From assembly GCA_002839355.1 (NCBI GenBank), contig PGXW01000020.1, positions 1 to 51,394 on the forward strand: a DNA stretch of 51,394 nt. Reading direction: 5' to 3'. The DNA comes from Spirochaetae bacterium HGW-Spirochaetae-2. Lineage in GTDB: Bacteria; Spirochaetota; Spirochaetia; Sphaerochaetales; Sphaerochaetaceae. A program made the translations under genes and the position numbers. Under the pieces are notes generated by a model that was not told the DNA's origin, did no database searches, and worked only from the letters and a program-made list of their open reading frames with translations. Each line of letters begins with the position of its first letter. The stretch's first letter is position 1. Of this stretch, positions 1-8,748 are shown piece by piece.

Positions 1-1
1 G

Positions 2-157
2 TATGGAACAGACTTCCCCTCTATCGCAGATGCGAAGCGCGAAGTCTTCCAGCAGCTGGAAATGTTCTACAACAGGAAGAGAATCTATTCTGCACTGAGT
101 TGTTTGCCACCAATGGAGCTCTTGCAGGTCACAAAAAATCCTAAACTTGATGTCTAG
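2..157 (+). pseudogene. IS3-family transposase C-terminal fragment
   Basis: The window opens inside a reading frame that ends with TAG at 155-157. The translated tail contains EVFQQLEMFYNRKRIYSAL followed by a proline-rich end, the usual C-terminus of the IS3/IS150 OrfB integrase core (the FYNrkRiHsaL segment). The catalytic DDE residues would lie upstream, outside the window, so I cannot say whether the gene is whole. It converges with a second, different IS3 fragment that ends at 196, so two insertion sequences appear to lie tail to tail here. Confidence 0.7.
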
Positions 158-195
158 TTTTTCTTGACCAGTCCAAAGATTCGAAAAGGATAGTT

Positions 196-490
196 TCAGA
201 TCGCCTGAACCAAATCCTTTGTGCCGAAGTACATCATGTTGGGAGTCAATCTTTCCAAAGAAGCGTGTGGCCTAATTGAGTTGTACTGTTCTATGAACAT
301 CCCGATCCATTGCCTCGCCTCTATCATCGATTCGTAATCGTTCAGATACACTTCATCGACTTTTAGGGTCCGCCATAACCTTTCAATAGCCTGATTGTCC
401 AAGGCCCTTAGTTTTCCGGTCATACTGATTTTCGTCCATATCATGTTGATTTTAGGTGGATTGGAGATTATGACACACAAGCCCATTGGC
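196..490 (-). pseudogene. Degenerate IS3-family transposase remnant
   Basis: The minus frame reads ISMTGKLRALDNQAIERLWRTLK, here split as ISMTGKLRALDN and QAIERLWRTLK, then DEVYL and EQYNSIRPHASL. These are C-terminal landmarks of the IS3 OrfB integrase domain, including the last acidic residue of DDE in the ERLWRTLK segment. Upstream, RKAGVRPMGL resembles the N-terminal MGL segment of OrfB but joins the C-terminal part directly, so the central catalytic region is deleted. It is a dead fragment. Its 5' part runs antisense to the remains of a TRAP permease gene, which suggests the element landed in that gene and then decayed. Confidence 0.65.
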
Positions 491-622
491 CGAACCCCAG
501 CTTTACGAATCAAGTATACCTGGGTCTATCTGGCAATGCCGCTCGGTGGGTCCTGCATGATTATTGAAATTATTATACGTATGTCTCGCAGGGTGAAAAA
601 TCTACATCGAAAAAGTTCCTGA
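430..622 (+). pseudogene. Truncated TRAP small permease (DctQ) C-terminus
   Basis: This frame encodes a hydrophobic helix, then TPALRIKYTWVYLAMPLGG and a last helix, the typical ending of DctQ proteins (TPAL-x-I-x-x-x-x-VYLA-x-P). About 60 residues remain of an expected 160 or so. The sequence to its left is IS3 DNA, and no DctP gene is visible before the window edge. The start given is the approximate junction with the insertion sequence. The downstream DctM gene begins 31 bases after the stop, so the remnant marks the middle of a Q-M operon that lost its upstream part. Confidence 0.65.
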
Positions 623-652
623 TTCTGACGGAATAGTAATGGGAGGAAGTAG

Positions 653-1942
653 ATGAGCATTGAATTGTCCGTCATGTTGGCTTTATTCGCGATCTTGATG
701 TTTTCGGGAACGCCGTTATCGTTTGCCATGTTGTTCAGTAGCGCAATGTATTTGTTGATGAGTGGGCAACCGCTGTACCTTTTGGCACATAGAATGTTTA
801 CTGGAATTGATACGTTCACGCTTATGGCGATCCCCTTTTTCATATTGGCTGCGGAACTCATGGTTATCTCCGGGACAGCTGAGAGGCTGCTAAAATTCAC
901 CAATGTCATGGTTGGAAGATTCCATGGTGGTTTGGCATATGTGAATGTGTTGGCCAGCATGTTGTTTGGCGGATGTTCTGGTTCCGCGATAGCTGACGTT
1001 GCCGGTCTCGGTATTCTGGAAATCGATATGATGGAAAAAGGTGGATACGATAGACCTTTCAGTACTGCGCTTACCATCAGCTCTTCTATACAAGGGCCGT
1101 TGATTCCTCCTAGCATTATGATGGTCTTGATTGGTGCGACTACCGGTACTTCTATCGGAGCCTTGTTGATCGGGGCTGCAATTCCGGGAATTTTAGTTGG
1201 TGTTGCGCAGATAACAGTTATTTTCGTCATGGGAAAGATAAAAGGATTTCCTGTCTCGAATATAAAGCTCTCCTCAATGGAGAAGTTCATATCATTCATG
1301 ACCGCTATACCATTTCTGTTGATGCCTTTGATCATCATCGGTGGAATTCTCGGCGGAATGGTCACTCCTACCGAAGCCTCTGCCGTTGCTGTTGCGTATG
1401 GTTTGCTGTTGGTCATTATCTATGGTCGGAAAACCGTCTCTTTTCGTGACATGGGAAAATTACTATACAATACGGTCATCGTAGCAGCCAGCATATTGCT
1501 GCTTTCCGGTGCCTCGAATATTTTCGGGTGGATATTATCGACCGAACAGGTCCCGAATATGATTTCAAAAGCATTGTTATCCCTTAGTGACAATAAGAAC
1601 ATCATCCTCATGATCATTACTGTTTTCTTATTGATTTGGGGAATGCTGATGGATAGTCTTCCGGCTATTTTGATCCTCTCGCCAATACTGTTTCCGATAG
1701 CTATGCGTATAGGTATTGAGCCAATTCACTTTGGGGTTCTGTTTGGATTCAATCTTATCGTAGGATTGATTACCCCTCCCTATGGTGCGGCATTATTTAC
1801 TGGCACAATAATCAGCGGCTTGCCAATGGAAAAGCTGACTAAAGCCATGACGCCCTTCATACTGGCAAGCATCAGCATACTGCTCTTGATCACATATGTG
1901 CCTTCAATAGTCATGTTTCTTCCTAGGTTATTGGGGTTATAG
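653..1942 (+). CDS. TRAP transporter large permease (DctM family)
   Basis: This 429-residue protein has about 12 hydrophobic segments throughout and typical DctM features: FTGIDTFTLMAIPFFILA near residue 50, GCSGSAIADVAGLG near 110, and GLITPPYGAALF in the C-terminal third. DctM is the inner-membrane channel that works with DctQ and a periplasmic binding protein to import carboxylates or similar solutes with sodium. GGAGG lies just before the ATG. The partner DctQ upstream is truncated by IS DNA and no DctP is visible, so this transporter may no longer work. The racemase gene follows after 12 bases, probably in the same operon, and hints at a 2-hydroxy acid as the original substrate. Confidence 0.9.
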   Translation: MSIELSVMLALFAILMFSGTPLSFAMLFSSAMYLLMSGQPLYLLAHRMFTGIDTFTLMAIPFFILAAELMVISGTAERLLKFTNVMVGRFHGGLAYVNVLASMLFGGCSGSAIADVAGLGILEIDMMEKGGYDRPFSTALTISSSIQGPLIPPSIMMVLIGATTGTSIGALLIGAAIPGILVGVAQITVIFVMGKIKGFPVSNIKLSSMEKFISFMTAIPFLLMPLIIIGGILGGMVTPTEASAVAVAYGLLLVIIYGRKTVSFRDMGKLLYNTVIVAASILLLSGASNIFGWILSTEQVPNMISKALLSLSDNKNIILMIITVFLLIWGMLMDSLPAILILSPILFPIAMRIGIEPIHFGVLFGFNLIVGLITPPYGAALFTGTIISGLPMEKLTKAMTPFILASISILLLITYVPSIVMFLPRLLGL

Positions 1943-1954
1943 GAGAATAAAATA

Positions 1955-3232
1955 ATGAATATCAAGTTAACATCAGGTTCCATGCTTCAGGAGATTGTCC
2001 TACCTGATGATCATATAGCCGGGTTTGTGCGCCCCGATAATTCGGTTGGTACCGATGTCTATTCTGATCAGATGATTATTGATTCAATCGACAATCCGAT
2101 TGGATGTAAAAAATTAAGTGAACGGATTCTTCCGAACCAAAGTATTGCCATTGTCGTGGATGATGCTACAAGACCAACTCCAACCAAACGGATACTGCCC
2201 ATGCTCCTATCCAAATTGGAGGCATTGGGAATAGACAAGTCAAAAATAACAATCACGATAGGAACAGGTCTGCATAGGTCCCCAACGGATCAGGAAAAGG
2301 AGAATATCCTTGGTTTCACTATTCTGAATTCCTATAACGTTGCTGACAACGATGCAAGAAATCCTGATTGTTTTGCCTTGGCTGGAAAGACTTCCGAAAC
2401 TACAAGTATTTATCTAAACAAAAGGGTGTTGGATGCTGACCATGTAATCACTATCGGGATGGTGAAATCCCATGCATTCGCAGGATTTACTGGTGGTGCG
2501 AAAAGTATCCTCCCTGCCGTAGCAAGTCAAAAGACAATACATGAAAACCATTGCTTCCATAATATCGAGTATCCCCGTGGAGTATTGGGGTCTTGTGAAA
2601 TGAGCGGAACCAGGAAAGGTATGGAAGCTGCCGCCAGGTTGGTGGATCCGTTTATCATTAATGTGGTTCTGAGTGGGAATGGAGAAATTATCTTTGTTGC
2701 AGCAGGCGATGTCGTCAAGGCACATAGGAAAGCCGTTGAAATCTATTCAAAAAGCGCTATGAGAACAGTACCTGAAGAAGTAGATATTGCTTTGGTCTTC
2801 GGGGGACATGCAGGTTCGGTAAATTTCTATCAGGCTCTCTTCGGCTGCAATGTTGTAAAGACTACACAAAGGCCGATATTGAAGAAAAATGGAACCGTAA
2901 TCCTGTTTGCGGAATGCAGGGAAGGATCAGGCTCAAAATTGTTTGAGAAGATGATGCCGGCATTTCCAACCCCAGAGGCAATACTGACGCATTTATCTAC
3001 AGGAGAAGTGGTCGATGACCAATGGGCGGTTCAATTCTTGGCAACATTTATTCGAGACATCAATGTGTTTGTGGTTTCGACAGGACTTACCAGGGAATTG
3101 GCGGAAATATTGCATGTCAATCTATTTGGCAGTGCAAAAGCAGCCTTTGACGAGGCTGTCAAACGGGCCCCCTCCGATTACCGCATTGCTATCATTGAGA
3201 ATCCCGATGTACTTGTTGTGAATAAAGAATGA
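1955..3232 (+). CDS. LarA-type nickel-pincer 2-hydroxyacid racemase
   Basis: This 425-residue protein belongs to the lactate racemase LarA family (DUF2088). Characteristic segments are DDATRPTP near residue 68, TGLHR with His near 106, KSHAFAGFTGGAKS with His near 173 and Lys near 183, and a following ENH with His near 198. In Lactiplantibacillus LarA the matching H108, H174, K184 and H200 carry and serve the nickel-pincer nucleotide, so all key positions appear present. It lies 12 bases behind the TRAP permease. The family racemizes or epimerizes lactate and other 2-hydroxy acids, and the true substrate cannot be read from sequence. No larB, larC or larE cofactor genes are in the window. Confidence 0.85.
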   Translation: MNIKLTSGSMLQEIVLPDDHIAGFVRPDNSVGTDVYSDQMIIDSIDNPIGCKKLSERILPNQSIAIVVDDATRPTPTKRILPMLLSKLEALGIDKSKITITIGTGLHRSPTDQEKENILGFTILNSYNVADNDARNPDCFALAGKTSETTSIYLNKRVLDADHVITIGMVKSHAFAGFTGGAKSILPAVASQKTIHENHCFHNIEYPRGVLGSCEMSGTRKGMEAAARLVDPFIINVVLSGNGEIIFVAAGDVVKAHRKAVEIYSKSAMRTVPEEVDIALVFGGHAGSVNFYQALFGCNVVKTTQRPILKKNGTVILFAECREGSGSKLFEKMMPAFPTPEAILTHLSTGEVVDDQWAVQFLATFIRDINVFVVSTGLTRELAEILHVNLFGSAKAAFDEAVKRAPSDYRIAIIENPDVLVVNKE

Positions 3233-3352
3233 TGGGAATCGAGTCTATAGCTTGCCGAAAAGTCCTGTGGGGCGTGCGATTCCTGTACGGACGTGCTCCC
3301 GGCCTATATTCAATGGGCGATGTGCTGAAATATATGCAGAGCGCACAAAACG

Positions 3353-3423
3353 AACCTGGTACCAATCGAACCTGGTACCAATTGATGATTTTGTATACAA
3401 AATCGAAATTCGGTGCCAGGCAC
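3353..3423. repeat. Palindromic gene-end repeat, copy 1 (short class, duplicated arm)
   Basis: The core GATTTTGTATACAAAATC at 3387-3404 is an exact palindrome. The right arm GGTGCCAGGCAC ends at 3423. The left arm ACCTGGTACC occurs twice in tandem (3354-3363 and 3370-3379), making this copy longer than the others. It lies between convergent larA-like and dehydrogenase genes and ends two bases from the dehydrogenase stop codon at 3425. Confidence 0.85.
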
Positions 3424-3424
3424 G

Positions 3425-4390
3425 CTAGTACTTCCTATCGAAATCCACCAGGTTTCTCATGTTCCTGTCGCCCAGGTAATGCGTCAGATTATTGAAAAAG
3501 ATATCGAACACCTTGTGGGGGTCGCTGGGCGAGAGACCGGAGGAGTGGGGTGTTATGAGCACATTGGGAAACGACCAGAGCTTCGATTCCTTCGGTAGCG
3601 GTTCCGGTTCGGTCACATCGAACCCCGCACCGGCCAAATGGCCGCTCTCGAGTGCCGCAACCACCGCATCCTGGTCGGCTAAGGACCCGCGGGCGACATT
3701 GATCAGATAAGAGCCTTGCTTCATGAGCCCGATCCGGCGGGAATCCATCAGATTCTCCGTCTGGGGAGTGGAAGCCGTACACAAAACCACATAATCTGCC
3801 TTTGGGAGCATTTCGTCCAACCGGTCGGTGGTATACAGTTCATCCACATAGTCGGGCTTGTCGGTGAGGGTGCGTTTGATCGCCACCACATGCATCTCGT
3901 GGGCTTTGGCCCGCTTGGCCACATTGGTGCCGATATCGCCGAGACCGATGAGCAGGATCGTACTCTCCCATAAATCGGTGACGGAAAAGTAGCGTTCCCA
4001 GCGTTTTTCCTTCATCTGGTCATGATAGGTGAGAAAAAGGTGGTTGAAGGCGATCACCATCCCCATGACATGGTCGCCGATCTGCCGTCCGTAGGTGCCG
4101 ACGGCGGACGTCAGCATGAAGTCGTCCTGTTGGTACAGGTTCCTGTCGACATACGGACCGACACCGGCACTCGGCGTCTGCAACCACTGCAGGTTCTTGG
4201 CTTTGGGCAAGTCCTTGGCCTTGGGAAATCCAACGATTATCTCAGCCGAAGCAAGTTGCTCGTCGGTATAGGCTTGCTCGTCGGTCACCGTCACATCGAG
4301 TTGTGGATACGATGCAGCCAGGCGACGCAGTTCGTCATCGGTGGGGTTGAAGTGGGAACAACGGAGGAACAGTGTATCAATCTTACGCAT
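3425..4390 (-). CDS. D-isomer-specific 2-hydroxyacid dehydrogenase
   Basis: This 321-residue NAD-dependent oxidoreductase has the phosphoglycerate dehydrogenase-like fold. The Rossmann motif GLGDIG lies near residue 148. The catalytic set is visible as the Arg in NVARGSL, the Glu in DVTEPEPL and the His in TPHSSG. The likely reaction is reversible reduction of a 2-keto acid to a D-2-hydroxy acid, with unknown substrate. The start ATG lies inside the last codons of the GntR/LacI regulator gene (8-base overlap), so the two are translationally coupled, with AAGGA about 8 bases upstream. Its stop codon is next to a palindromic repeat. Co-transcription with a regulator and an alcohol dehydrogenase suggests a role in the sugar or sugar-acid pathway encoded divergently. 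Confidence 0.88.
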   Translation of the reverse strand: MRKIDTLFLRCSHFNPTDDELRRLAASYPQLDVTVTDEQAYTDEQLASAEIIVGFPKAKDLPKAKNLQWLQTPSAGVGPYVDRNLYQQDDFMLTSAVGTYGRQIGDHVMGMVIAFNHLFLTYHDQMKEKRWERYFSVTDLWESTILLIGLGDIGTNVAKRAKAHEMHVVAIKRTLTDKPDYVDELYTTDRLDEMLPKADYVVLCTASTPQTENLMDSRRIGLMKQGSYLINVARGSLADQDAVVAALESGHLAGAGFDVTEPEPLPKESKLWSFPNVLITPHSSGLSPSDPHKVFDIFFNNLTHYLGDRNMRNLVDFDRKY

Positions 4391-5546
4391 CTTGCATTTC
4401 CTTGGCTTGAACTCGCAGTGGTTTTTTTATCCGGGGAACGACCGACGGAGGTACCGTGGCCGACTCGCGGAGCATGAGGGAGCAGGGGACATAGATTTTC
4501 AAGGTCTTGAGGTTGTCGGGTTCGTGCATCTGGGAGAATAGGCCTTGGATCGCACCGAGGGCCAGTTCCCGGATGCTGCTGTGCACGGTGGTAAGGGAAG
4601 GTATCGAGTAGCGGCTCTGTTCGATATCGTCGAAACCCACCACCGAGATGTCCTGCGGAACCCTGAGTCCCAACTCGTTCGCAGCCCGAAGGCACCCGAT
4701 GGCGATATTGTCGTTGAACCCGACAATCGCGGTCGGCAGCTCGTCGACACTGGTCAACAGTTCCTTGGTGATCTGGTAGGCGGTATCGGGTTCCCAATCG
4801 CAACTGACAATGTACGGGGCGGCGATGCGGTTCTTGAGGAACGAGTAGGTGCAACCGATCATGCGTTCGCGGGAAGTCAGATAGGTGCTGATACCTGTGA
4901 CCAGCGCGAACTTCCGGTGTCCCAACCCCACCAGGTAATCGCACATGTTGATCATGCCGGTCACATTGTCGGGCAGGTAGGAGAGGATGCCCGGATTGTG
5001 TTCGTTCACCAGCACGCAGGGAATCTTCGCTTGCAAGGCCATGTGGATGAACTTGTCGGCGGCATTGCTGACAAAGATGATCCCGTCGAAGTGCTGCCGT
5101 TCCAGCATGTTCTCGAAGTCATCGTTCTCATCGAGGGTGGAGTAGAAGCAAGCATAGCCTTTGGCCCGCGATTCCTTTTCGGTGTGGTAGAAGAGGGTGG
5201 AGTAGAACGGCTGGCTGATGCGGTCGGTGCGGTGCACGGATGGCGGTAGGAAAAAACCGATCGTGCCATGGGCCTTCTTTCGGGACTGTAGCGGCTGGGC
5301 TTCCTCCGCGAGCATGGAGGCCCCGCCATCGCGCACCACCTTGGTCCCGATCCCTGCAAGCTTGACCACAAGGCGATCGTCGACCAGCAGCTGCAATGCC
5401 TTGCGCACCGTCGTACGGTCGACACGGTGCTGTTCGCCGATCTCACGTTCGGACGGAAGCAATTCGCCGTCCTGGTACGTGCCGGAGAGGATCCCGGTCT
5501 TTATGGTGTCATAGACTTGTTCATACAACAGTTTGGTGTTGGCCAC
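4383..5546 (-). CDS. GntR-LacI hybrid transcriptional regulator (AraR type)
   Basis: This 387-residue protein has an N-terminal GntR winged helix (residues about 5-70; LLPSEREIGEQHRVDRTTVRKAL is seen as LLPSEREIGEQ plus VDRTTVRKAL) followed by a LacI/periplasmic-binding sensor domain (about 95-360; DGIIFVSN, SVVGFDDIEQSRYS, PSLTTV). This AraR-like architecture normally represses a sugar operon until a sugar or sugar derivative binds. I chose the GTG at 5546, since AGGAG lies about nine bases before it and no in-frame ATG precedes it. It is flanked by an iron alcohol dehydrogenase and a hydroxyacid dehydrogenase on the same strand, and its likely targets include the divergent TRAP promoter region. 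Confidence 0.88.
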   Translation of the reverse strand: MANTKLLYEQVYDTIKTGILSGTYQDGELLPSEREIGEQHRVDRTTVRKALQLLVDDRLVVKLAGIGTKVVRDGGASMLAEEAQPLQSRKKAHGTIGFFLPPSVHRTDRISQPFYSTLFYHTEKESRAKGYACFYSTLDENDDFENMLERQHFDGIIFVSNAADKFIHMALQAKIPCVLVNEHNPGILSYLPDNVTGMINMCDYLVGLGHRKFALVTGISTYLTSRERMIGCTYSFLKNRIAAPYIVSCDWEPDTAYQITKELLTSVDELPTAIVGFNDNIAIGCLRAANELGLRVPQDISVVGFDDIEQSRYSIPSLTTVHSSIRELALGAIQGLFSQMHEPDNLKTLKIYVPCSLMLRESATVPPSVVPRIKKPLRVQAKEMQDA

Positions 5547-5584
5547 TATGGTTCGCTCCTCTCAGAAAACTACCTCGTTATGCT

Positions 5585-6730
5585 CTATAATGCAAGATTG
5601 AATATCTGCTGGTATACATTCGCATCGACAGGACGTGGATTGCAGGTGATATGGCCAGTGGTCCGCTTGACGGTATCGAGCATGTGCTCCATATCGGTCG
5701 AAGCACCCTTCAGATAGGGTTTCAGCGAGTCCGGGGCACCGATTGCGGCGCGGATCCGCTTGACCTCCTCGACAGCCTTCCGTGCATTCGCTTCGTCGGT
5801 TGCGCTATGTTCGGCCACACCCAACGCTTCGGCGATCTGCGCATATTTCTTCGTGGCAAGGTCGAGGTTGAATTCCATTGCCAAGGGAAGGAATATCGAG
5901 CAGGCATCGCCATGGGGAATGTCATACATGGCTCCGATCGGCTGTGCCATGATATGGGCGATACCGATTCCCGCTGAAATCGCGCACCCTCCGAAGTAGC
6001 TGGCAACCAACAGGTCGCCCCTGGCTTCAAGGTTGGTGGGATTTTCGCATGCTTCGACCAGGGACTTGCCGATCAACCGGATTGCCTGCAGACCGTTCAT
6101 TTCAGATATGGGGGTCGCATTCAGCGATACATACGATTCGATCGCATGGCTGAGGGCATCCATTCCCGTAGCGGCAGTCAGGCGTTTGGGGAGACCAGCC
6201 GTGACAGACGGATCGAGAATGACGATATCGGCAATCATCGTATTGTGGTACAGGCTTTTCTTGAGCCCGTTGTAGTTGTTCTTGACAACCGAAACCTTTG
6301 TGGCCTCGGCACCGGTTCCCGCGGTGGTAGGAACGGCAATGAAGAACGGCGGAAGTTTGGTGACTTGCCGGCCCTGCATCTGGTAATCCTCGACCAGACC
6401 ACCATTTGTAGCCATCATCCCAATCGCCTTGGCTGCATCGATGACACTGCCTCCACCGATTGCGAGGGTGCAATCGCAAGCGCTCTCGACATAGAGGTCG
6501 CGCCCCTCGTTGATCACATGCAAGTCGGGTTCGCCCTTGACCTTCTGGTAGAGCACGTATCCTATGCCTTTCGCATCCAGCCCGGCGCAGACTCGCTCCC
6601 GGATCGACGGGTTTGCGTTGAAGCAGGCGAAAAAGACCTTCTTCAGACCATACCATTCCAATATTGCGGGGATCTCGTCGATTTTTCCTTCCCCGAACAG
6701 TATCCTTCTATTGTTTACCATTTCCCACAT
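5585..6730 (-). CDS. Iron-containing alcohol dehydrogenase
   Basis: This 381-residue protein belongs to the group III (Fe-ADH) family. NAD-binding and family motifs include GGGSVIDAAKAI near residue 95 and PTTAGTGAEAT near 138. Metal ligands are probably the Asp in VILDPSV and the His residues in DALSHAIE, GIAHIMAQP and DIPHGDA. It probably interconverts an aldehyde and an alcohol, for example lactaldehyde/propanediol or a similar C2-C4 product, but the substrate is unproven. I chose the ATG at 6730, seven bases after GGAGG; an in-frame TTG at 6736 overlaps the binding site. The regulator gene follows 38 bases downstream. Confidence 0.88.
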   Translation of the reverse strand: MWEMVNNRRILFGEGKIDEIPAILEWYGLKKVFFACFNANPSIRERVCAGLDAKGIGYVLYQKVKGEPDLHVINEGRDLYVESACDCTLAIGGGSVIDAAKAIGMMATNGGLVEDYQMQGRQVTKLPPFFIAVPTTAGTGAEATKVSVVKNNYNGLKKSLYHNTMIADIVILDPSVTAGLPKRLTAATGMDALSHAIESYVSLNATPISEMNGLQAIRLIGKSLVEACENPTNLEARGDLLVASYFGGCAISAGIGIAHIMAQPIGAMYDIPHGDACSIFLPLAMEFNLDLATKKYAQIAEALGVAEHSATDEANARKAVEEVKRIRAAIGAPDSLKPYLKGASTDMEHMLDTVKRTTGHITCNPRPVDANVYQQIFNLAL

Positions 6731-6815
6731 GTGCAAGCCTCCAGCTGTTGATTCCCTCTATGGATGTCGTACGAAATTCGTGCAATCGGCATGATACCAC
6801 CTGTAGCATACCTGT

Positions 6816-7117
6816 TGTTACTACTCTTGCATTGAAAATTCGAAAAGTCAATAAAAATACCGAATAATTCCACGTCCCCACAACAGGAGAAGCCATCGGT
6901 TGCGGTAGATTTTCCAGAATTTTCAGGTGATGCCAGAGCGCGAGATATGGAAATCGAATCAATTTATCCAGCTGAAATACAAATAAATACTTTTATATTA
7001 AAGGAATAAATTGAATCCACCAGTGTTGTTCCTCTGCTGCTGCCATTTCGCGAAAAAAACTGTTGCCAAAACAGAAACCTATGCTATGCTGTATGCAAAC
7101 ATGTAGTAACACATGTT
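6816..7117. promoter_or_regulatory. Divergent control region with shared GTAGTAACA sites
   Basis: The 438-base gap between the iron alcohol dehydrogenase and the TRAP operon holds no gene. The 9-mer GTAGTAACA occurs once towards each gene: on the minus strand at 6816-6824 and on the plus strand at 7103-7111. Both copies are preceded by TGCAA at slightly different spacing. The plus copy sits inside the inverted repeat AACATGT-N6-ACATGTT (7098-7117). These are plausible operators for the GntR-LacI regulator encoded next door, which is an inference. The rest of the gap is AT-rich and shows no further structure that I can name. Confidence 0.4.
7063..7090 (+). promoter_or_regulatory. Sigma-70-type promoter of the TRAP operon
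   Basis: TTGCCA (7063-7068) and TATGCT (7085-7090) are separated by 16 bases. The inverted repeat AACATGT-N6-ACATGTT starts eight bases downstream, where a repressor would cover the transcription start. The dctP start codon is about 70 bases further on. Confidence 0.5.
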
Positions 7118-7168
7118 GGTTCCCGAAAGTGGAGTTATGGATTTCACGAATCACAAAAGGAGAAGAAA

Positions 7169-8170
7169 ATGAAAAAAACGCTCGTGTTTTTACTGGTTCT
7201 CGGTCTTTTTTCGACCATGGTGTTCGCACAAGGCGGAAAAGAAGCCCCTGCGGCAGATGCGAAGGGACAATACGTCATCAAGATGGGTACTCCATCCAAC
7301 CCTGAGGACAACTGCGTAAAGGCATTCTTCGAGTTCGAGAAACTGGTCGAGGAACGGACGAATGGCCGGGTCGACGTACAGGTATTCCATAGCGCACAGC
7401 TCGGAGCCCACCGCGACTATATCGAACAGATGCAGATGGGAAGTCTTCAGGCAGCGGAAATCAATACCGCCGTACTTTCCGGCTTCGATTCCAAGTTCAT
7501 GGTATTCGACCTTCCCTACCTCTCAAGGAACGTCGAGCACTTGCAATCGGTCCTTGCAGGTGGATTGGAAACCAAACTCAACGCTTCATTGGAAGAGAGC
7601 ACCGGTTTGAAGATCCTCGGTTGGATGATCCGCTCACCCCGCAACATCTACAACTCGCGCAACGCCATCACCAAAGCCTCCGACTTCAACGGTATGAAGA
7701 TCCGTGTCATGGAAAGCCCGATCATGACCAGGACCTTCCAACTGCTCGGTGCGGTTCCCGTGCCCCTCTCGGCTGCTGAACGCTACATGGCTTTGCAGAC
7801 CGGAGTCGTGCATGGTGCCGAGAACTCGGTTGGTATCATAGTTTCCGAAAAGGAATATGAAGTCACCAAATATGTTTCACTTACCGCGCACAACATCACT
7901 CCGAACATCATCGCCTTCGACAAGAAGTATTTCGACAAGCTTCCCGCAGATATCCAGGCTGTCCTGGTGCAGGCAGGAAAAGAGGCTGGAGCTTTCGCAA
8001 CCAGACTCGATTCCGAGAGCCAACAGGCGACTTTGGACACCCTCAAGAGCCTTGGCATGCAGGTCAACGACATTGCCGACAAGTCTTCGTTCACCCAGGC
8101 CGTCTCTCCAATCTATGCACAGTACCGTGCAGAGATCGGTGGCGACATCATCGACGCATTCTTGAAATAA
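7169..8170 (+). CDS. TRAP transporter solute-binding protein (DctP family)
   Basis: This 333-residue protein begins with a signal peptide (MKKTLVFLLVLGLFSTMVFA, cleavage likely after VFA), so it is periplasmic. The DctP fold is supported by GRVDVQVFHSAQLGAHRDY, by FNGMKIRVMESP (carrying the Arg that normally binds a carboxylate) and by GVVHGAENS. The binding protein delivers solute to the DctQM membrane pair encoded just downstream. AAAGGAG lies about seven bases before the ATG. Co-transcribed catabolic genes (FucU, an IlvD/Edd dehydratase and a zinc alcohol dehydrogenase) suggest a sugar acid or related compound. Confidence 0.9.
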   Translation: MKKTLVFLLVLGLFSTMVFAQGGKEAPAADAKGQYVIKMGTPSNPEDNCVKAFFEFEKLVEERTNGRVDVQVFHSAQLGAHRDYIEQMQMGSLQAAEINTAVLSGFDSKFMVFDLPYLSRNVEHLQSVLAGGLETKLNASLEESTGLKILGWMIRSPRNIYNSRNAITKASDFNGMKIRVMESPIMTRTFQLLGAVPVPLSAAERYMALQTGVVHGAENSVGIIVSEKEYEVTKYVSLTAHNITPNIIAFDKKYFDKLPADIQAVLVQAGKEAGAFATRLDSESQQATLDTLKSLGMQVNDIADKSSFTQAVSPIYAQYRAEIGGDIIDAFLK

Positions 8171-8180
8171 ATTGCTTACG

Positions 8181-8213
8181 AAAAAGGGGATGGGTGTCAC
8201 CTGTCCCCTTTTT
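8181..8213 (+). terminator. Intercistronic hairpin between dctP and dctQ
   Basis: AAAAAGGGGA (8181-8190) pairs perfectly with TCCCCTTTTT (8204-8213), and the loop contains a second small palindrome GGTGTCACC. The hairpin ends in a run of T, so it could act as a partial terminator or a 3' stabilizer. Either would keep the binding protein more abundant than the permeases, a common arrangement in transport operons. Confidence 0.7.
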
Positions 8214-8234
8214 CAAATTCAAAGGAGTTGGGAA

Positions 8235-8744
8235 ATGGACAAGTTCATCCATGTCCTGTATGACTACATAGTCGAGTACGTCGTGCGCATCATAGGCGTG
8301 CTGTTGATCGTGACGGTTCTCATGCAGATATTTACCCGCATATTCTTCAAGGTCCCGTTTTCCTGGACAGACGAATTCGCCCGTTTTACTTTCATCTGGT
8401 ACTGCTTTTTAGGGAGTGTGTTGACCATGCATCGCAAGATGCACCTGGGTATCGACTACTTTGAAAGCAAGATGAAACCCAAGAACCAATTCGTGAACAG
8501 GATATTCGTCTATACGATGCAAATCGTTTTCGCAGGCCTTCTTGCCTACTATGGCTTCAGGTTGCTGGGAATCGTAGGTCGGCAGATTTCTCCGATCATG
8601 CGTGTGAAGATGCAGTACATCTACATGGTCCTACCGATAAGCGGGGTGCTTTATCTCATCTTGAGTTGCAACGAAATGCTCAAGCATGTAGTGCATGGAC
8701 GATCGCAGAGAACCGTTGAAACGAACGTGTCGCAGGGAAGGTGA
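8235..8744 (+). CDS. TRAP transporter small permease (DctQ family)
   Basis: This 169-residue membrane protein has four predicted helices. The DctQ hallmark FSWTDEFARFTFIWYCFLGS lies near residues 40-60, followed by the HLGIDYF-type segment (KMHLGIDYF). It pairs with DctM and the binding protein to form the import complex. I chose the ATG at 8235 because AAAGGAG (8222-8227) precedes it; a longer frame would run back through the intercistronic hairpin. The DctM start lies four bases after its stop. Confidence 0.9.
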   Translation: MDKFIHVLYDYIVEYVVRIIGVLLIVTVLMQIFTRIFFKVPFSWTDEFARFTFIWYCFLGSVLTMHRKMHLGIDYFESKMKPKNQFVNRIFVYTMQIVFAGLLAYYGFRLLGIVGRQISPIMRVKMQYIYMVLPISGVLYLILSCNEMLKHVVHGRSQRTVETNVSQGR

Positions 8745-8748
8745 GGAC

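Noticed and set aside
526-1416. Long antisense reading frames opposite DctM and other membrane protein genes
   Set aside because: They mirror the codon structure of the real genes, lack ribosome binding sites and have no family features.
3229-3495. Small reading frame of 88 codons after the LarA gene
   Set aside because: It runs through repeat copy 1 and into the antisense of the dehydrogenase gene, has an odd composition and no recognizable family; it is probably not a gene.
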